Shown here one piece after another: positions 7,620 to 16,154 of a stretch of DNA of 41,714 bases. Below the pieces are notes generated by a model. The model saw nothing but the letters and a program-made list of their open reading frames with translations. It was not told where the DNA came from and ran no database searches. The stretch is from UBA1124 sp963933095 (GTDB taxonomy: Bacteria > Pseudomonadota > Gammaproteobacteria > Pseudomonadales > Cellvibrionaceae). The translations under genes were made by a program, and so were the position numbers. How positions within the stretch are numbered: position 1 is the stretch's first letter; the number at the start of each line of letters is the position of its first letter. The stretch covers positions 1 to 41,714 of the forward strand of contig CAWVSV010000007.1 in NCBI GenBank assembly GCA_963933095.1, given 5' to 3'.

Positions 7620-8384
7620 TCAAGTCCTCGATGTCTTATTATTTACGTCGACACCACACATTTCAGCCACCCACTTAGTACGACATTCACGTTTAAGAAT
7701 TTCGGCGCGCGTATAAAGAATGAGCGCTAAAGCATAAAAGAGGTAAAAACCTACCACCATTGTCAAAAGCGGATATAGCATAGATGGGTGGATAGTAGAT
7801 GCCTGTGTCAATTTTAAAGTCGCTGGCTGGTGCAAGGTGAACCACCAGTCAACCGACTTGTAGATGATGGGAATATTCACCGTGCCCACCAGAGTTAAAA
7901 TAGCACTGGTGTTATTAGCTGTGGTTTCACTCTGATAGGCTTCTTGCAGGGCAATTACCCCTAAATAAAGAAAAAACAACACCAGCATAGAGGTGATGCG
8001 CGCATCCCATACCCACCAACTGCCCCAAGTGGGTTTACCCCAAATAGCACCAGATATCAAAGCCAAGAAGGTTAGCGCCGCGCCTATGATCGCAGCCGAA
8101 CGCATCACTACAAAGGCTAATTTCATGCGCCAAATAAGCCCTACCGCGCCGGCAATCGCCATCACATAGTAACCGGCCAATGACAAAAATGCCGCCGGAA
8201 CATGTAAAAATATAATGCGATAGCTATTACCCTGCTTAAAATCGGCAGGCGCAAAGGCTAACCCCCAAACAGACCCAACCAGAAGGATCGCCAAGGTAAA
8301 AAAGGTCAACCAAGGCAGCAAAACGCTAGTTTTTTGATAAAACCAACGCGGTGAACCCAAGCGATGAAACCACTGCCAATTCAT
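7620..8384 (-). CDS. ccmC: Haem transporter CcmC
   Basis: 254 aa, six-helix membrane protein that presents haem to CcmE. The WWD motif is at about residues 120-130 (WGSWWVWDARIT), and the conserved haem-ligand histidine lies at His61 in FLHVPAAFLS. A second conserved region, VNIPIIYKSVDWW and LHQP, follows as in other CcmC proteins. TAGGAG lies 6-7 nt ahead of the ATG. Confidence 0.97.
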   Translation of the reverse strand: MNWQWFHRLGSPRWFYQKTSVLLPWLTFFTLAILLVGSVWGLAFAPADFKQGNSYRIIFLHVPAAFLSLAGYYVMAIAGAVGLIWRMKLAFVVMRSAAIIGAALTFLALISGAIWGKPTWGSWWVWDARITSMLVLFFLYLGVIALQEAYQSETTANNTSAILTLVGTVNIPIIYKSVDWWFTLHQPATLKLTQASTIHPSMLYPLLTMVVGFYLFYALALILYTRAEILKRECRTKWVAEMCGVDVNNKTSRT

Positions 8385-8411
8385 TCGTTACTCCTAAAGT
8401 GTATTACTAGC

Positions 8412-9119
8412 CTAACCATTTATTGCCACGCGCAGCGCACCGGCCGCGGCAATAGGTGCCAAAACAATCGCCACCGCCGCAAATGCACCCAATACCGCCA
8501 ACTGCCCCATTATGGCAAAGCCATCAATAGCGTTGCTAACGGCACTGGCGCCAAAAATAAGGATGGGAATATAAAGCGGCATAATAATCAGCGACAACAA
8601 CAACCCACCCTTGCGAAGCGCCACGGTCAAAGCGGCGCCCACAGCACCAATTAAACTTAAACTGGCAGTGCCAATCAATAGAGTCAGGCACAGAGGCATA
8701 TAACCGCCCTCCGGCAGAGCCAGCATAACCCCAAGCAGAGGTGCAGCCAACGTTAATGGCAATCCGGTCACCATCCAGTGAGCCAAAACTTTTGCCAACA
8801 CCATAAAGTACAGTGGTTGCGGGCTAATCAACAACTGCTCCAAACTGCCATCGTCAAAATCACTGCGAAACAGAACATCCATCGACAACAAGCTGGCCAG
8901 CAAGGCGACAACCCAAATCATACCCGGTGCCAACGAGGCCAAGAATTGAGGGTCTGGACTAATGCCCAGCGGCACCATGGTAACCACCATTAAGAAAAAG
9001 ATCAGCGGATTGGCAAGCTCACCCTTATGTCGATACGAGAGTAACAAATCGCGTTTTAACATAGCCACAAAGCCTGCCGCCGCCGAGGGCGCAGGTAGAT
9101 AAAACTTAGTATTAGACAT
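8412..9119 (-). CDS. ccmB: ABC transporter permease CcmB
   Basis: The ATG at 9119 is preferred over an adjacent TTG at 9122; a G-rich site lies just upstream and the gene overlaps ccmA by 8 nt. The product (235 aa) is the six-helix membrane subunit that pairs with CcmA. The N-terminus shows LKRDLLLSYRHKGELANPLIFF, split by the membrane entry, and the middle FRSDFDDGSLEQLLISP, both typical of CcmB. ATP hydrolysis by CcmAB is needed to release holo-CcmE; it is not a haem exporter in the simple sense. Confidence 0.94.
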   Translation of the reverse strand: MSNTKFYLPAPSAAAGFVAMLKRDLLLSYRHKGELANPLIFFLMVVTMVPLGISPDPQFLASLAPGMIWVVALLASLLSMDVLFRSDFDDGSLEQLLISPQPLYFMVLAKVLAHWMVTGLPLTLAAPLLGVMLALPEGGYMPLCLTLLIGTASLSLIGAVGAALTVALRKGGLLLSLIIMPLYIPILIFGASAVSNAIDGFAIMGQLAVLGAFAAVAIVLAPIAAAGALRVAING

Positions 9120-9816
9120 CAATCCCCCACTCCTCCTGTTGCCACTGTACCAATTTCGGTTGGTAGTCGCGTAAATTGATTTTGTCGACGCCCTCTAATG
9201 CCAATTCTTGATGGGTAGTCATAATGACGCAACCACCACCTGCGGCGTGTTCGCACAATAATGTTTCAAGCTTACCGACGCCAGACTTGTCGATAGCGGT
9301 AAAGGGCTCATCCAAAATCCATACCGGCGTAGGTGTCAGATACAATCGCGCCAATGCCACTCGCCGCAACTGACCGGCCGACAAGTGGTGGCAGGGGGTA
9401 TCTTCAAAACCAGCCAAGCCGACTTCTTCCAGCGCATCGAGAATAGGGATCTGCAGGTGGCCACTATTCATACCACTGCACCAATGTAAGTTTTCACGCG
9501 GTGTCAGAGATTTTTTTACCCCTGGCAAATGTCCTAAATAAAGCAGATGATTGAGATAGTCGAGGCGATCAGTAAAAAACGACTGCCCACGCCATAGAAT
9601 ATCACCTTGGTAATCACTACAGACACCGGTCAAAATACGCAGCAAGCTGGTTTTACCACTGCCATTTGGGCCTTCAATCTGAACAATATCACCGGGACAA
9701 AAAGTATGAGTCAAACCTTCAAATAGCGAGCGTTGGTCTCGCTTGCAGCTGAGGTCGATCACATCTAGTAAAGAATCGGTCAAAGCAATCACACCCAGAG
9801 CGTCAGTCCGACGCAA
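9112..9816 (-). CDS. ccmA: ABC transporter ATP-binding protein CcmA
   Basis: Cytoplasmic ATPase of the CcmABCD complex. Walker A is GPNGSGKTS near residue 52, the signature is LSAGQLRRVALARL, and Walker B is VWILDEPFTAID. The longest frame starts at a TTG at 9816 (234 aa), about 20 residues longer than typical. A TTG at 9783 would put the N-terminus (TDSLLDVIDLSCKRD) in the register I recall for Pseudomonas CcmA; a GTG at 9792 is another option. No choice has a strong ribosome-binding site, so the 5' end is uncertain. First gene of the ccm operon. Confidence 0.9.
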   Translation of the reverse strand: MRRTDALGVIALTDSLLDVIDLSCKRDQRSLFEGLTHTFCPGDIVQIEGPNGSGKTSLLRILTGVCSDYQGDILWRGQSFFTDRLDYLNHLLYLGHLPGVKKSLTPRENLHWCSGMNSGHLQIPILDALEEVGLAGFEDTPCHHLSAGQLRRVALARLYLTPTPVWILDEPFTAIDKSGVGKLETLLCEHAAGGGCVIMTTHQELALEGVDKINLRDYQPKLVQWQQEEWGIDV

Positions 9817-9925
9817 GCATTCTTAAAGGCGAAGCATACCTAACCGCGATACTGAGCGGGTAGTACAATAAAATAACGCCGAGAGTTTCACTGCGACTGA
9901 TTATAACGTTAGAGCACCGCCATGT

Positions 9926-10090
9926 TTAGTCTGAATGAACTGAAAACAAAAAAAACAGACTCAAACTACCGGCTAATTGCCCCCATAAGGCAGTATTCAT
10001 TTGACCTGGACTGCCTATTATTAGGCCGCAAAATATTAATCCCCCCACCAAAAGGGCGATCGCCCTTGCCATCGCCAAGATCCTAACCAT
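9926..10090 (-). CDS. Possible small membrane protein upstream of ccmA
   Basis: A 54-codon frame from ATG 10090 (open further to a TTG at 10132). It would encode two hydrophobic segments (ARAIALLVGGLIFCGLIIG and WGQLAGSLSLFFLFSV) joined by a short polar loop. There is no clear ribosome-binding site and I do not recognise the family. The composition looks protein-like, but the region also contains decayed flagellar sequence on the other strand, so it may be chance. Confidence 0.25.
   Translation of the reverse strand: MVRILAMARAIALLVGGLIFCGLIIGSPGQMNTALWGQLAGSLSLFFLFSVHSD
10052..10067. repeat. 16-bp perfect palindrome
   Basis: AAGGGCGATCGCCCTT, a perfect 16-bp palindrome centred on GCGATCGC, in the region upstream of ccmA. 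It lies inside the doubtful small frame at 9926-10090. It could be a protein-binding site or chance. Confidence 0.6.
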
Positions 10091-10183
10091 AAAACGGGGG
10101 ACATCGCGGCCGTTGACATCCAAAAGAGCCAACTAGCAGTCAGTACTCAACCGCTTGAGCTATTAACCAGTGGACATTAAGAG

Positions 10184-10383
10184 ATGAGTAAAGCCGGAAA
10201 GAAAGAACTAAAAAACCATGACGGTTAATTCGATAGTACAAGAACCTAGTAAAGCCCCCAAAAACTGAGGAGCCACTGCGTGACAATCCGACAATGGTCG
10301 ACTTACTGGCGCTATTTGAACTTGGCGACAGCATTCCAGAATATCTGCATAGCGCCGCCAGTAATGTTATTACCTCTGGCTAA
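10184..10383 (+). pseudogene. fhlB: Relic of fhlB (FlhB C-terminal-domain-like flagellar protein)
   Basis: The frame ending at TAA 10381 encodes PLRDNP followed by LLALFELGDSIPEYL, the conserved end of the small FlhB-C-like proteins that in Pseudomonas lie next to ccmA (there roughly PIYENAELV..LLARMELGD.IPE.LY). The plausible start, ATG 10184 (SKAGKKELKNHDG), is in another frame and stops at once. Another ATG at 10209 stops 16 codons later near the run CCCCCAAAAA. The conserved middle of the family between the YDG-like start and PL is largely missing. So at least one frameshift and an internal deletion separate the recognisable ends. The intact protein would help flagellar export; no other flagellar gene is in the window. 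Confidence 0.6.
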
Positions 10384-10396
10384 GGGCAAGTAATAC

Positions 10397-11137
10397 TCAG
10401 CTTTTTAGCAAGCGATTCAAAAAGGCCACCGACTGTACATAAATCCTCAGCGCCAGCTCGGGGTCATAGCGATCGCCTTCGTCGCGCATAAAAGCGTGTG
10501 AGGCGTTAAATTCTTGCCAACTGAAATCCACAGCGCTGTCGAGCAGATTTTGATGCACCAGCTGACGACCGGCGACAGGAATATGGGGGTCCTGCTTACC
10601 CCACACCATCATCAACTCGCCCTGAATGTCTTTGGTGCGGGTAAGCGAGTCGTTGCCGAGTTTTGAGGGCAAGTCTCCTGAATGAATATCCGTGGCATAC
10701 AGGCACACCGCGGCTTTAATTTCAGGGCTAAGGGCGGCACGATACGCTAGGTGGCCACCAATACAAACACCCATAGCACCGACTGAACCGTTACAGTAAG
10801 GCTGAGCTTTGGCAAAAGCGATCAGAGCTTCGGTATCGGAGTCATGACTTTCTAGCGGTTTGACCCATTTGTCGGCATTGCCCTTATTTTTACCGACATC
10901 ATCATAACCTAGCACCGTGCCAATTGGATTCAGCTCATGAAACACCTCAGGTACCAGAACGGTAAAACCATGACCTGCGAGGAGGCTTGCGGTACGGACA
11001 ATCGGTGCTGTTAACTGAAAAATTTCTGAATAAAAAATGACCGCCGGATAGCATCCATCCGCCAAAGGCCGATAGACAGTGGTACGCATCGTGCCCGTTG
11101 CAGTCGACAGATCTTCAATGTTATTTTGGATAATCAT
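10397..11137 (-). CDS. Dienelactone hydrolase family protein
   Basis: 246 aa alpha/beta hydrolase. The triad expected for the family is present: Cys125 in GVCIGGH (in place of serine), Asp183 in GKQDPHIP and His214 in NASHAFMRDE. Dienelactone hydrolases open lactone rings in chloroaromatic breakdown, but many chromosomal members have other or unknown ester substrates. No aromatic-degradation gene is nearby, so the substrate is not known. It lies 12 nt downstream of msrA and is likely co-transcribed with sohB and msrA. Confidence 0.9.
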   Translation of the reverse strand: MIIQNNIEDLSTATGTMRTTVYRPLADGCYPAVIFYSEIFQLTAPIVRTASLLAGHGFTVLVPEVFHELNPIGTVLGYDDVGKNKGNADKWVKPLESHDSDTEALIAFAKAQPYCNGSVGAMGVCIGGHLAYRAALSPEIKAAVCLYATDIHSGDLPSKLGNDSLTRTKDIQGELMMVWGKQDPHIPVAGRQLVHQNLLDSAVDFSWQEFNASHAFMRDEGDRYDPELALRIYVQSVAFLNRLLKS

Positions 11138-11149
11138 ACAAAACTCGAA

Positions 11150-11770
11150 TTAATAATCGATATTTAGACCGCCCAAACCACAATAGCCAGCCGGGTTTTT
11201 AGCCAAATATTGCTGGTGATAATGCTCAGCGTAATAAAATGCACTCGCCAACTGAATTTCAGTGCTAATAGTACCCATAGCGTTTTTATCTAGGCGCGAC
11301 TGATAATGATCGCGACTCGATAATGCCTGCTGCAACTGTTCATCATTTGCGGTGTATATTCCGGATCGGTACTGAGTGCCACTGTCGTTACCCTGACGCA
11401 TGCCTTGAGTAGGGTTGTGAGATTGCCAGAAAATCTCCAGCAGCGACTGCAGGCTGATGTGTTCGGAATCAAACACTACCAACACCACTTCATTGTGGCC
11501 GGTAAGCCCAGAGCAAACTTCTTCATAGCTAGGGTTGGGGGTAAAGCCGGCACTGTAGCCCACTGCCGTCGAATACACCCCCTGTTGCAGCCAAAACTTT
11601 CGCTCAGCGCCCCAAAAACAGCCAAGGCCGAAAACGACAGATTGAAGATTCACCGGAAAAGGCGACTGCAGGCAGTGGCCATTAACAAAGTGGCAGTTAT
11701 CAACAGGCATGATAACGCTGCGACCGGGCAGCGCTCGTTGCGGTGACACTAGGGTAGATTTATCCAGCAT
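11150..11770 (-). CDS. msrA: Peptide methionine sulfoxide reductase MsrA
   Basis: The ATG at 11770 shares a base with the sohB stop (TGATG), a classic coupling arrangement. It gives 206 aa, and the N-terminus (MLDKSTLVSPQRALPGR) matches the register of E. coli MsrA. MsrA reduces methionine-S-sulfoxide in oxidised proteins. The catalytic Cys51 is in GLGCFWGAE; further conserved parts are YSTAVGYSAGFTPNPSYEEV, the GTQYRSGIY segment and NPAGYCGLGG with Cys197, the likely resolving cysteine. A longer frame from GTG 11803 exists but would lie inside sohB. Confidence 0.96.
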   Translation of the reverse strand: MLDKSTLVSPQRALPGRSVIMPVDNCHFVNGHCLQSPFPVNLQSVVFGLGCFWGAERKFWLQQGVYSTAVGYSAGFTPNPSYEEVCSGLTGHNEVVLVVFDSEHISLQSLLEIFWQSHNPTQGMRQGNDSGTQYRSGIYTANDEQLQQALSSRDHYQSRLDKNAMGTISTEIQLASAFYYAEHYHQQYLAKNPAGYCGLGGLNIDY

Positions 11771-12846
11771 CAGAAAAACCGGGTATTGCTTAACCGGCCC
11801 CACCAGCGCACCAGTAAATTATCAGTGGCTTCTTGCGCGGCAAATCCAAACTTTTGCGAGAGCGATTTTTTCAGCACATATTCTACTTCATAAACATCGC
11901 TGTTAGCTGCCTGCTGCCACAAGTAGTCATCACTGGTTTGCAGCTCATCGACCAACTTAACCTCGAGCGCACGCAGACCAAACCATACTTCACCAGTGGC
12001 GATCTCTACGATATCGATCTGCTCACGCTGCGAGCTTACAAACTCCTTAAACAACTCGTGTGTATCTTCGATATCTTCAACAAACTTTTCGCGGCCATGT
12101 TCGGTATTTTCACCCAGCATGGTAAGAGTCCGCTTGTATTCACCGGCGGTGATCATTTCGATATCAACATCGTGCTTTTTTAACAGGCGGTGAAAATTGG
12201 GAATTTGTGCGACCACACCGATAGAGCCCAGCACCGCAAAGGGCGCAGCAATGATTTTATCTGCAACACAGGCCATCATATAGCCGCCACTAGCGGCGAC
12301 TTTGTCAACACAAACCGTGAGTGGAATCTGGGCGGCAGTAATACGCGCCAACTGGCTAGAAGCAAAGCCGTAGCTGTGAACCATACCGCCACCACTCTCA
12401 AGCTTAACCACCACCTCGTCACTACTGCTGGCCAAACTTAAGATTGCAGTAATTTCCTCTTTCATGTGCTCGGCCGCAGAGGCTTTAATATCACCGTGAA
12501 AATTAATAACAAACAGGCGCTTTTTGTGGGCTACCGGTTCAGTCTCATCGGCGCCCTCTTTTGCTTTGCGCTTAGCCGCTTTTTTCTGCTCGTTTTTCTC
12601 CTGCTTCAAACGCTTTTTCTCGGTTTTGTGTTCTTGTTTTAAAGCATCATCATCGAGCACGCAGGCTTTAAGAAAATCTTTCATTTCATCAAAACGATCA
12701 TTGAGCTTAGTCACCTCAATATGACCTTTGACAGATTTCTTACCACTTTGGCCAGCGCTAACGATAAGACCAATTACAACGCCAATCGCTGCAACCCAAG
12801 TGACTACCTTGGCTAAAAACAAGCCGTATTCCATTAAAAATTCCAA
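11770..12846 (-). CDS. sohB: S49 family inner-membrane peptidase SohB
   Basis: 358 aa with a TTG start at 12846. GGAG lies about 6 nt upstream, and the resulting MEFLMEYGLFLAK has the same register as E. coli SohB, so I keep TTG over the ATG four codons on. One N-terminal helix (about residues 8-30) is followed by a highly charged lysine/glutamate-rich segment (70-100) and the S49 domain. Predicted catalytic Ser186 is in VAASGGYMMA and Lys238 in TAGEYKRTLT. SohB is a signal-peptide-peptidase relative in envelope protein turnover. It overlaps msrA by one base. Confidence 0.94.
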   Translation of the reverse strand: MEFLMEYGLFLAKVVTWVAAIGVVIGLIVSAGQSGKKSVKGHIEVTKLNDRFDEMKDFLKACVLDDDALKQEHKTEKKRLKQEKNEQKKAAKRKAKEGADETEPVAHKKRLFVINFHGDIKASAAEHMKEEITAILSLASSSDEVVVKLESGGGMVHSYGFASSQLARITAAQIPLTVCVDKVAASGGYMMACVADKIIAAPFAVLGSIGVVAQIPNFHRLLKKHDVDIEMITAGEYKRTLTMLGENTEHGREKFVEDIEDTHELFKEFVSSQREQIDIVEIATGEVWFGLRALEVKLVDELQTSDDYLWQQAANSDVYEVEYVLKKSLSQKFGFAAQEATDNLLVRWWGRLSNTRFF

Positions 12847-12889
12847 GCTTTACTCCACTTTTGTATTAAATAATAAATATAAATTTAAA

Positions 12890-13561
12890 TTACTGCCAGC
12901 GGGCCACTGCCAATTGTGCCCGCTCGTTCAATGGCTTCGCAAGCAGCCCTGTTTTTGACAGTAACACTTCATAGAGTGCGCCATCGGCCATCGGCAAATA
13001 GGTCGCACTGCCATAGTGCGCATCAACAAAGGTTACATTAGTCTGCATCTGCTGCAACAATCGCCAAATATCAACACCGTATTGAGACTCAGATAATGAA
13101 TAGAGCGTACGCTCGGCATTACGTTCTTTATCTAAAGAGTAATAACGACCACTAATACGATCCAGACGATAACCAGGACTGGCGCCCAAAGAAGACAGAA
13201 AAACGGGCCAACGTAAAATTCTCGCATCCAGCTGCCACTGATCGCCTTTTAAATCGAAGCGTTCTTCGCGTCCCTGACTATCGACCAATACCGCGCGATA
13301 AGTCTGGGGGGCAAGTTCTTCAAAGCTCAAGGTAGCAATAGATTTTTTAATCACCACTTGCTTAAAACTGAGTAAATCAAAGGCCGCGGCTCCCATAACG
13401 ACACCGCTAGCAACCAAGCTCAACCCCAGCATACCGCGCAACCACCCTGCCAACCAGCCAGAACAAGCCAGAAACTTTAGAGCATAAAAAAACATTAAGG
13501 CACCAATTGCCGTCACGATGACAGCCAAGCCTTCATAGAACATAAGCAAAATTCTTAACAT
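12890..13561 (-). CDS. Conserved membrane protein of unknown function
   Basis: 223 aa. Two hydrophobic helices are visible at the N-terminus (about residues 10-32 and 42-65), followed by a soluble domain of about 150 residues with alternating polar and hydrophobic positions that suggests beta strands. Similar proteins in pseudomonads have been loosely labelled multidrug or cation efflux proteins, but nothing here looks like a transporter and I would not carry that name over. It lies between fimL and sohB on the same strand. The start has no strong ribosome-binding site; an ATG six codons on is possible. Confidence 0.6.
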   Translation of the reverse strand: MLRILLMFYEGLAVIVTAIGALMFFYALKFLACSGWLAGWLRGMLGLSLVASGVVMGAAAFDLLSFKQVVIKKSIATLSFEELAPQTYRAVLVDSQGREERFDLKGDQWQLDARILRWPVFLSSLGASPGYRLDRISGRYYSLDKERNAERTLYSLSESQYGVDIWRLLQQMQTNVTFVDAHYGSATYLPMADGALYEVLLSKTGLLAKPLNERAQLAVARWQ

Positions 13562-13585
13562 TGAAGAGGATCAAGTGCGAGACTA

Positions 13586-13605
13586 CCCCGTTGCAGGCGA
13601 CGGGG
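13586..13605. other. GC-rich hairpin between fimL and the membrane-protein gene
   Basis: CCCCGT (13586-13591) pairs with ACGGGG (13600-13605) around an 8-nt loop. There is no T-run on the minus strand, so it is not a standard terminator; it may attenuate or protect the fimL transcript. Confidence 0.4.
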
Positions 13606-13635
13606 CAAGGACGAGGCAATATAGCACAATAAAGA

Positions 13636-15360
13636 TTAGCGGCTAACCGCAAAGCCAAGTGCAGAAAGACTTTCCTCGGCAATTTCAAGCACCGACTCAT
13701 CAGTAGACATATCAGACTTTGCAGCATCCAAATAATACTCAATGCTGATCACCGCATCAGCAAAAGTCTCCAGCAACTGCTGAAATTCAGCTGGTTGATT
13801 ATTTTGCAACAAACACTGTTCAATGAAATCAACGCTACTGCTAATAACATTAGCGGCGCGCTGTAAGTTCAACACACTCATACCACCACGAACCGCCGTA
13901 AGCGTGGCGGCTACATTATTGATGTGCGCGCGATCATAGTCTGTTTCAGAGAAAGAACTTAAAGCACGTTTGACTAAGGCCAACCCCGCCTCTGCTTCTT
14001 CAAAAACAACAACTTGTGCCTCAACTAATTGAGAGTTTGCCATAACTTCACGGCGACTGAGATTGTTAATCTCAGTCAGTTTTTCATCGGATAAATTAAG
14101 TTTATCGATACTCGCCAACGAGCTCTCAACATAGAGTAAAACATCGGCAACCTCGATCATATCTTTAGCGTCGGGCGCGCCAGAACCATGGCCCCACATC
14201 TCGATCTTGGCAATTTCAGGTTTAAGGCTATAAGCGGCAGAAGTCAGCCCTACTAGCGCCAGAATCTCACCGACTCGCCGCAACGTTTCTACAAGCCCTT
14301 GGCAATCCGAAGCCTGCAACATGCCCCCAAGTGACGCATGCTCCAAAAAGCCTTTGACTTCGCGCAGCTCATCCGCAAGCACCGTAGCCATAGCACTAAG
14401 GGTGTTGCCACTGGGGCCTTTGAGGATTTCCATCTCGCGGCGCAGCTCGGCATCGTTGTAATTGAGCTTATCCGCCTTAAACACCCTTAATAGTTCATCA
14501 ACCGCCGAAGTCTGACTACCTGAAAGCGCCACTAAATAAACTAACTCCTTTAGCAAGGCACCGTCTGCAGCGGTATCCAAGCCATTCGGCCCAGCGGCTT
14601 GGAGCTTTTTGATTTGACGATCCAGCGCTCCAAGTAACATTTTTCTCGGTTTACTGAGCTGCATATTAGTATCGATTACAACTTCTAGCGCCACCGAAGC
14701 AACCCACCACTGCCGGCTAATTGGCCGAGCCCCACAGACATTACTAAGCCGTGCAATAGCGCGCTGCATCATGGCCAAGGATGGCTTTACTTGCTTGCCT
14801 TTGAATACATTTAGCAGTGCCACTTGGTACATATGTCGAAAGCGCCGCACGAGAGCACTGAAGTCCTCAGCAAGTACCGAAGCGTTCTGTCTCTTATCGG
14901 GACGCTGCGCATCCTCATCAAAACTAAAAAAATAAGCCGAGGACAGGGCAGAAACCTTGCGGGCGTGTCGCAGCTCATTGATGCTATCCAACAACAACAC
15001 GGGCATACCGTGTCCCGTCTGTAATGTGTACTCTATATATCGAGGTAATAAAAAATATGCGTTGCTCAGCGATGTCAGCTGCTGGCTAATTACCTCGGAC
15101 TCGCCAGGTCTAATTTCACTAACTAGTGCCAGCAACTCATAAGCCAATAAATCTGCACCCACTAGTTGCACCAGTTTTAAGGTGCCACCCACTTGCTTGA
15201 TACTAGCGGTACATACTTGCAACAGCGCATCATTAGCAAGATCGGCGGAGAACTGTTCCAGTTTTACGGCTGACTGTTCAATCGTAACCAAAAGTTCATC
15301 GTGAACTAAATTGAGTGAAGCTAAATTTACAAAATCTATATCGGTAGCCGAGTTAGTCAC
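13636..15360 (-). CDS. fimL: FimL, type IV pilus/chemosensory regulator related to the ChpA N-terminus
   Basis: 574 aa with a GTG start at 15360 preceded by AAGGAA. It resembles the N-terminal region of the CheA-type kinase ChpA/PilL (for example LLQVCTASIKQVGGTLKLVQL, YIEYTLQTGHGMPVLLL and LLDSINELRHAR) but has no kinase, CheW or receiver domain. The ChpA-type histidine expected before the QV.GTL motif is a lysine here, so it should not carry phosphate at that position. In P. aeruginosa FimL, such a degenerate ChpA-like protein supports twitching motility and cAMP signalling. Its neighbours dnaQ, rnhA, methyltransferase and mltD are found close to fimL there as well, which supports the name. 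The second half is helical and divergent. Confidence 0.8.
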   Translation of the reverse strand: MTNSATDIDFVNLASLNLVHDELLVTIEQSAVKLEQFSADLANDALLQVCTASIKQVGGTLKLVQLVGADLLAYELLALVSEIRPGESEVISQQLTSLSNAYFLLPRYIEYTLQTGHGMPVLLLDSINELRHARKVSALSSAYFFSFDEDAQRPDKRQNASVLAEDFSALVRRFRHMYQVALLNVFKGKQVKPSLAMMQRAIARLSNVCGARPISRQWWVASVALEVVIDTNMQLSKPRKMLLGALDRQIKKLQAAGPNGLDTAADGALLKELVYLVALSGSQTSAVDELLRVFKADKLNYNDAELRREMEILKGPSGNTLSAMATVLADELREVKGFLEHASLGGMLQASDCQGLVETLRRVGEILALVGLTSAAYSLKPEIAKIEMWGHGSGAPDAKDMIEVADVLLYVESSLASIDKLNLSDEKLTEINNLSRREVMANSQLVEAQVVVFEEAEAGLALVKRALSSFSETDYDRAHINNVAATLTAVRGGMSVLNLQRAANVISSSVDFIEQCLLQNNQPAEFQQLLETFADAVISIEYYLDAAKSDMSTDESVLEIAEESLSALGFAVSR

Positions 15361-15446
15361 AAAAATTCCTTAAACTTCTGGGGGATAACAACCAGTATCT
15401 ACTTACAATACTAGCAGTATCAGACAGCATATCAGTGCGTTTGATC

Positions 15447-16154
15447 TCAGTTCTTTAACCAGACGCAACTACTATCACTTTTTTTGTCTACCGTGATGAG
15501 TTTACCGGCATGGCGCTCAAGCTCGTCCGAATTCGCTAAAATTATAGGTGATAACGACCGTGCGGTATCGAGACGACGAATAATTTGAGCGTCTGAACCG
15601 CCATCGGCCGTTTCTCCGCCCAGCGACAATGTTTTTTGCCCGCCGGTCATCAACAGATAAACGTCAGCTAAAATCTCGGAGTCGAGCAGTGCACCGTGTA
15701 AATCTCGAGCGGAGTTATCGACAAAATAACGGCGGCATAGTGCGTCCAAACTATTGCGCTGTCCGGGGTGCATCGCCCTTGCCATCACTAGCGTATCGAT
15801 TACCGAGCAGTGGCCACTCATGTTGCCAAACTGGCCGCCCGATAAAGTTAACTCACTGTCGAGAAAGCCAATATCGAAGGGCGCGTTGTGGATAATTAAC
15901 TCGGCACCCTGCACAAATTCAATAAACTCGGCCACGACTTGCTCAAATACCGGTTTATCTGCGAGAAAATCGTTACTAATACCGTGCACTTCCATGGCGC
16001 CTTGATCGATTTCGCGCATGGGATTGATATATTGGTGGTAGTGGCGGCCGGTCAGCTTTCGGTTAATTAATTCAACACAGCCAATCTCAATAATTCGGTG
16101 TCCCTGCGAGGGTTCTAAACCGGTGGTTTCAGTATCGAGAACTATCTGCCGCAT
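15447..16154 (-). CDS. dnaQ: DNA polymerase III epsilon subunit (proofreading exonuclease)
   Basis: 235 aa. All DEDDh exonuclease residues are visible: Asp7 and Glu9 in VLDTETTGLEP, Asp94 in HNAPFDIGFLDSEL, and His153 and Asp158 in DLHGALLDSEILADV. The product removes mismatched 3' ends inside the polymerase III core. Residues 173-178 (QKTLSL) match the clamp-binding motif that follows the exonuclease domain in E. coli. The C-terminus that would contact the polymerase alpha subunit is variable. The ATG follows the rnhA stop directly, with no gap. Confidence 0.96.
   Translation of the reverse strand: MRQIVLDTETTGLEPSQGHRIIEIGCVELINRKLTGRHYHQYINPMREIDQGAMEVHGISNDFLADKPVFEQVVAEFIEFVQGAELIIHNAPFDIGFLDSELTLSGGQFGNMSGHCSVIDTLVMARAMHPGQRNSLDALCRRYFVDNSARDLHGALLDSEILADVYLLMTGGQKTLSLGGETADGGSDAQIIRRLDTARSLSPIILANSDELERHAGKLITVDKKSDSSCVWLKN

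Noticed and set aside
10040..10180. Plus-strand fragment (ending in VSTQPLELLTSGH) as the C-terminus of a fliK-like gene
   Set aside because: It is in the right place just before the fhlB relic and ends in TAA, but is only about 46 codons, has no start codon and shows no FliK motif I can recognise; kept only as a hint under the fhlB finding.
12890..13561. Naming the membrane protein a multidrug or cation efflux pump
   Set aside because: It has only two clear helices and a soluble domain; nothing in the sequence supports transport.
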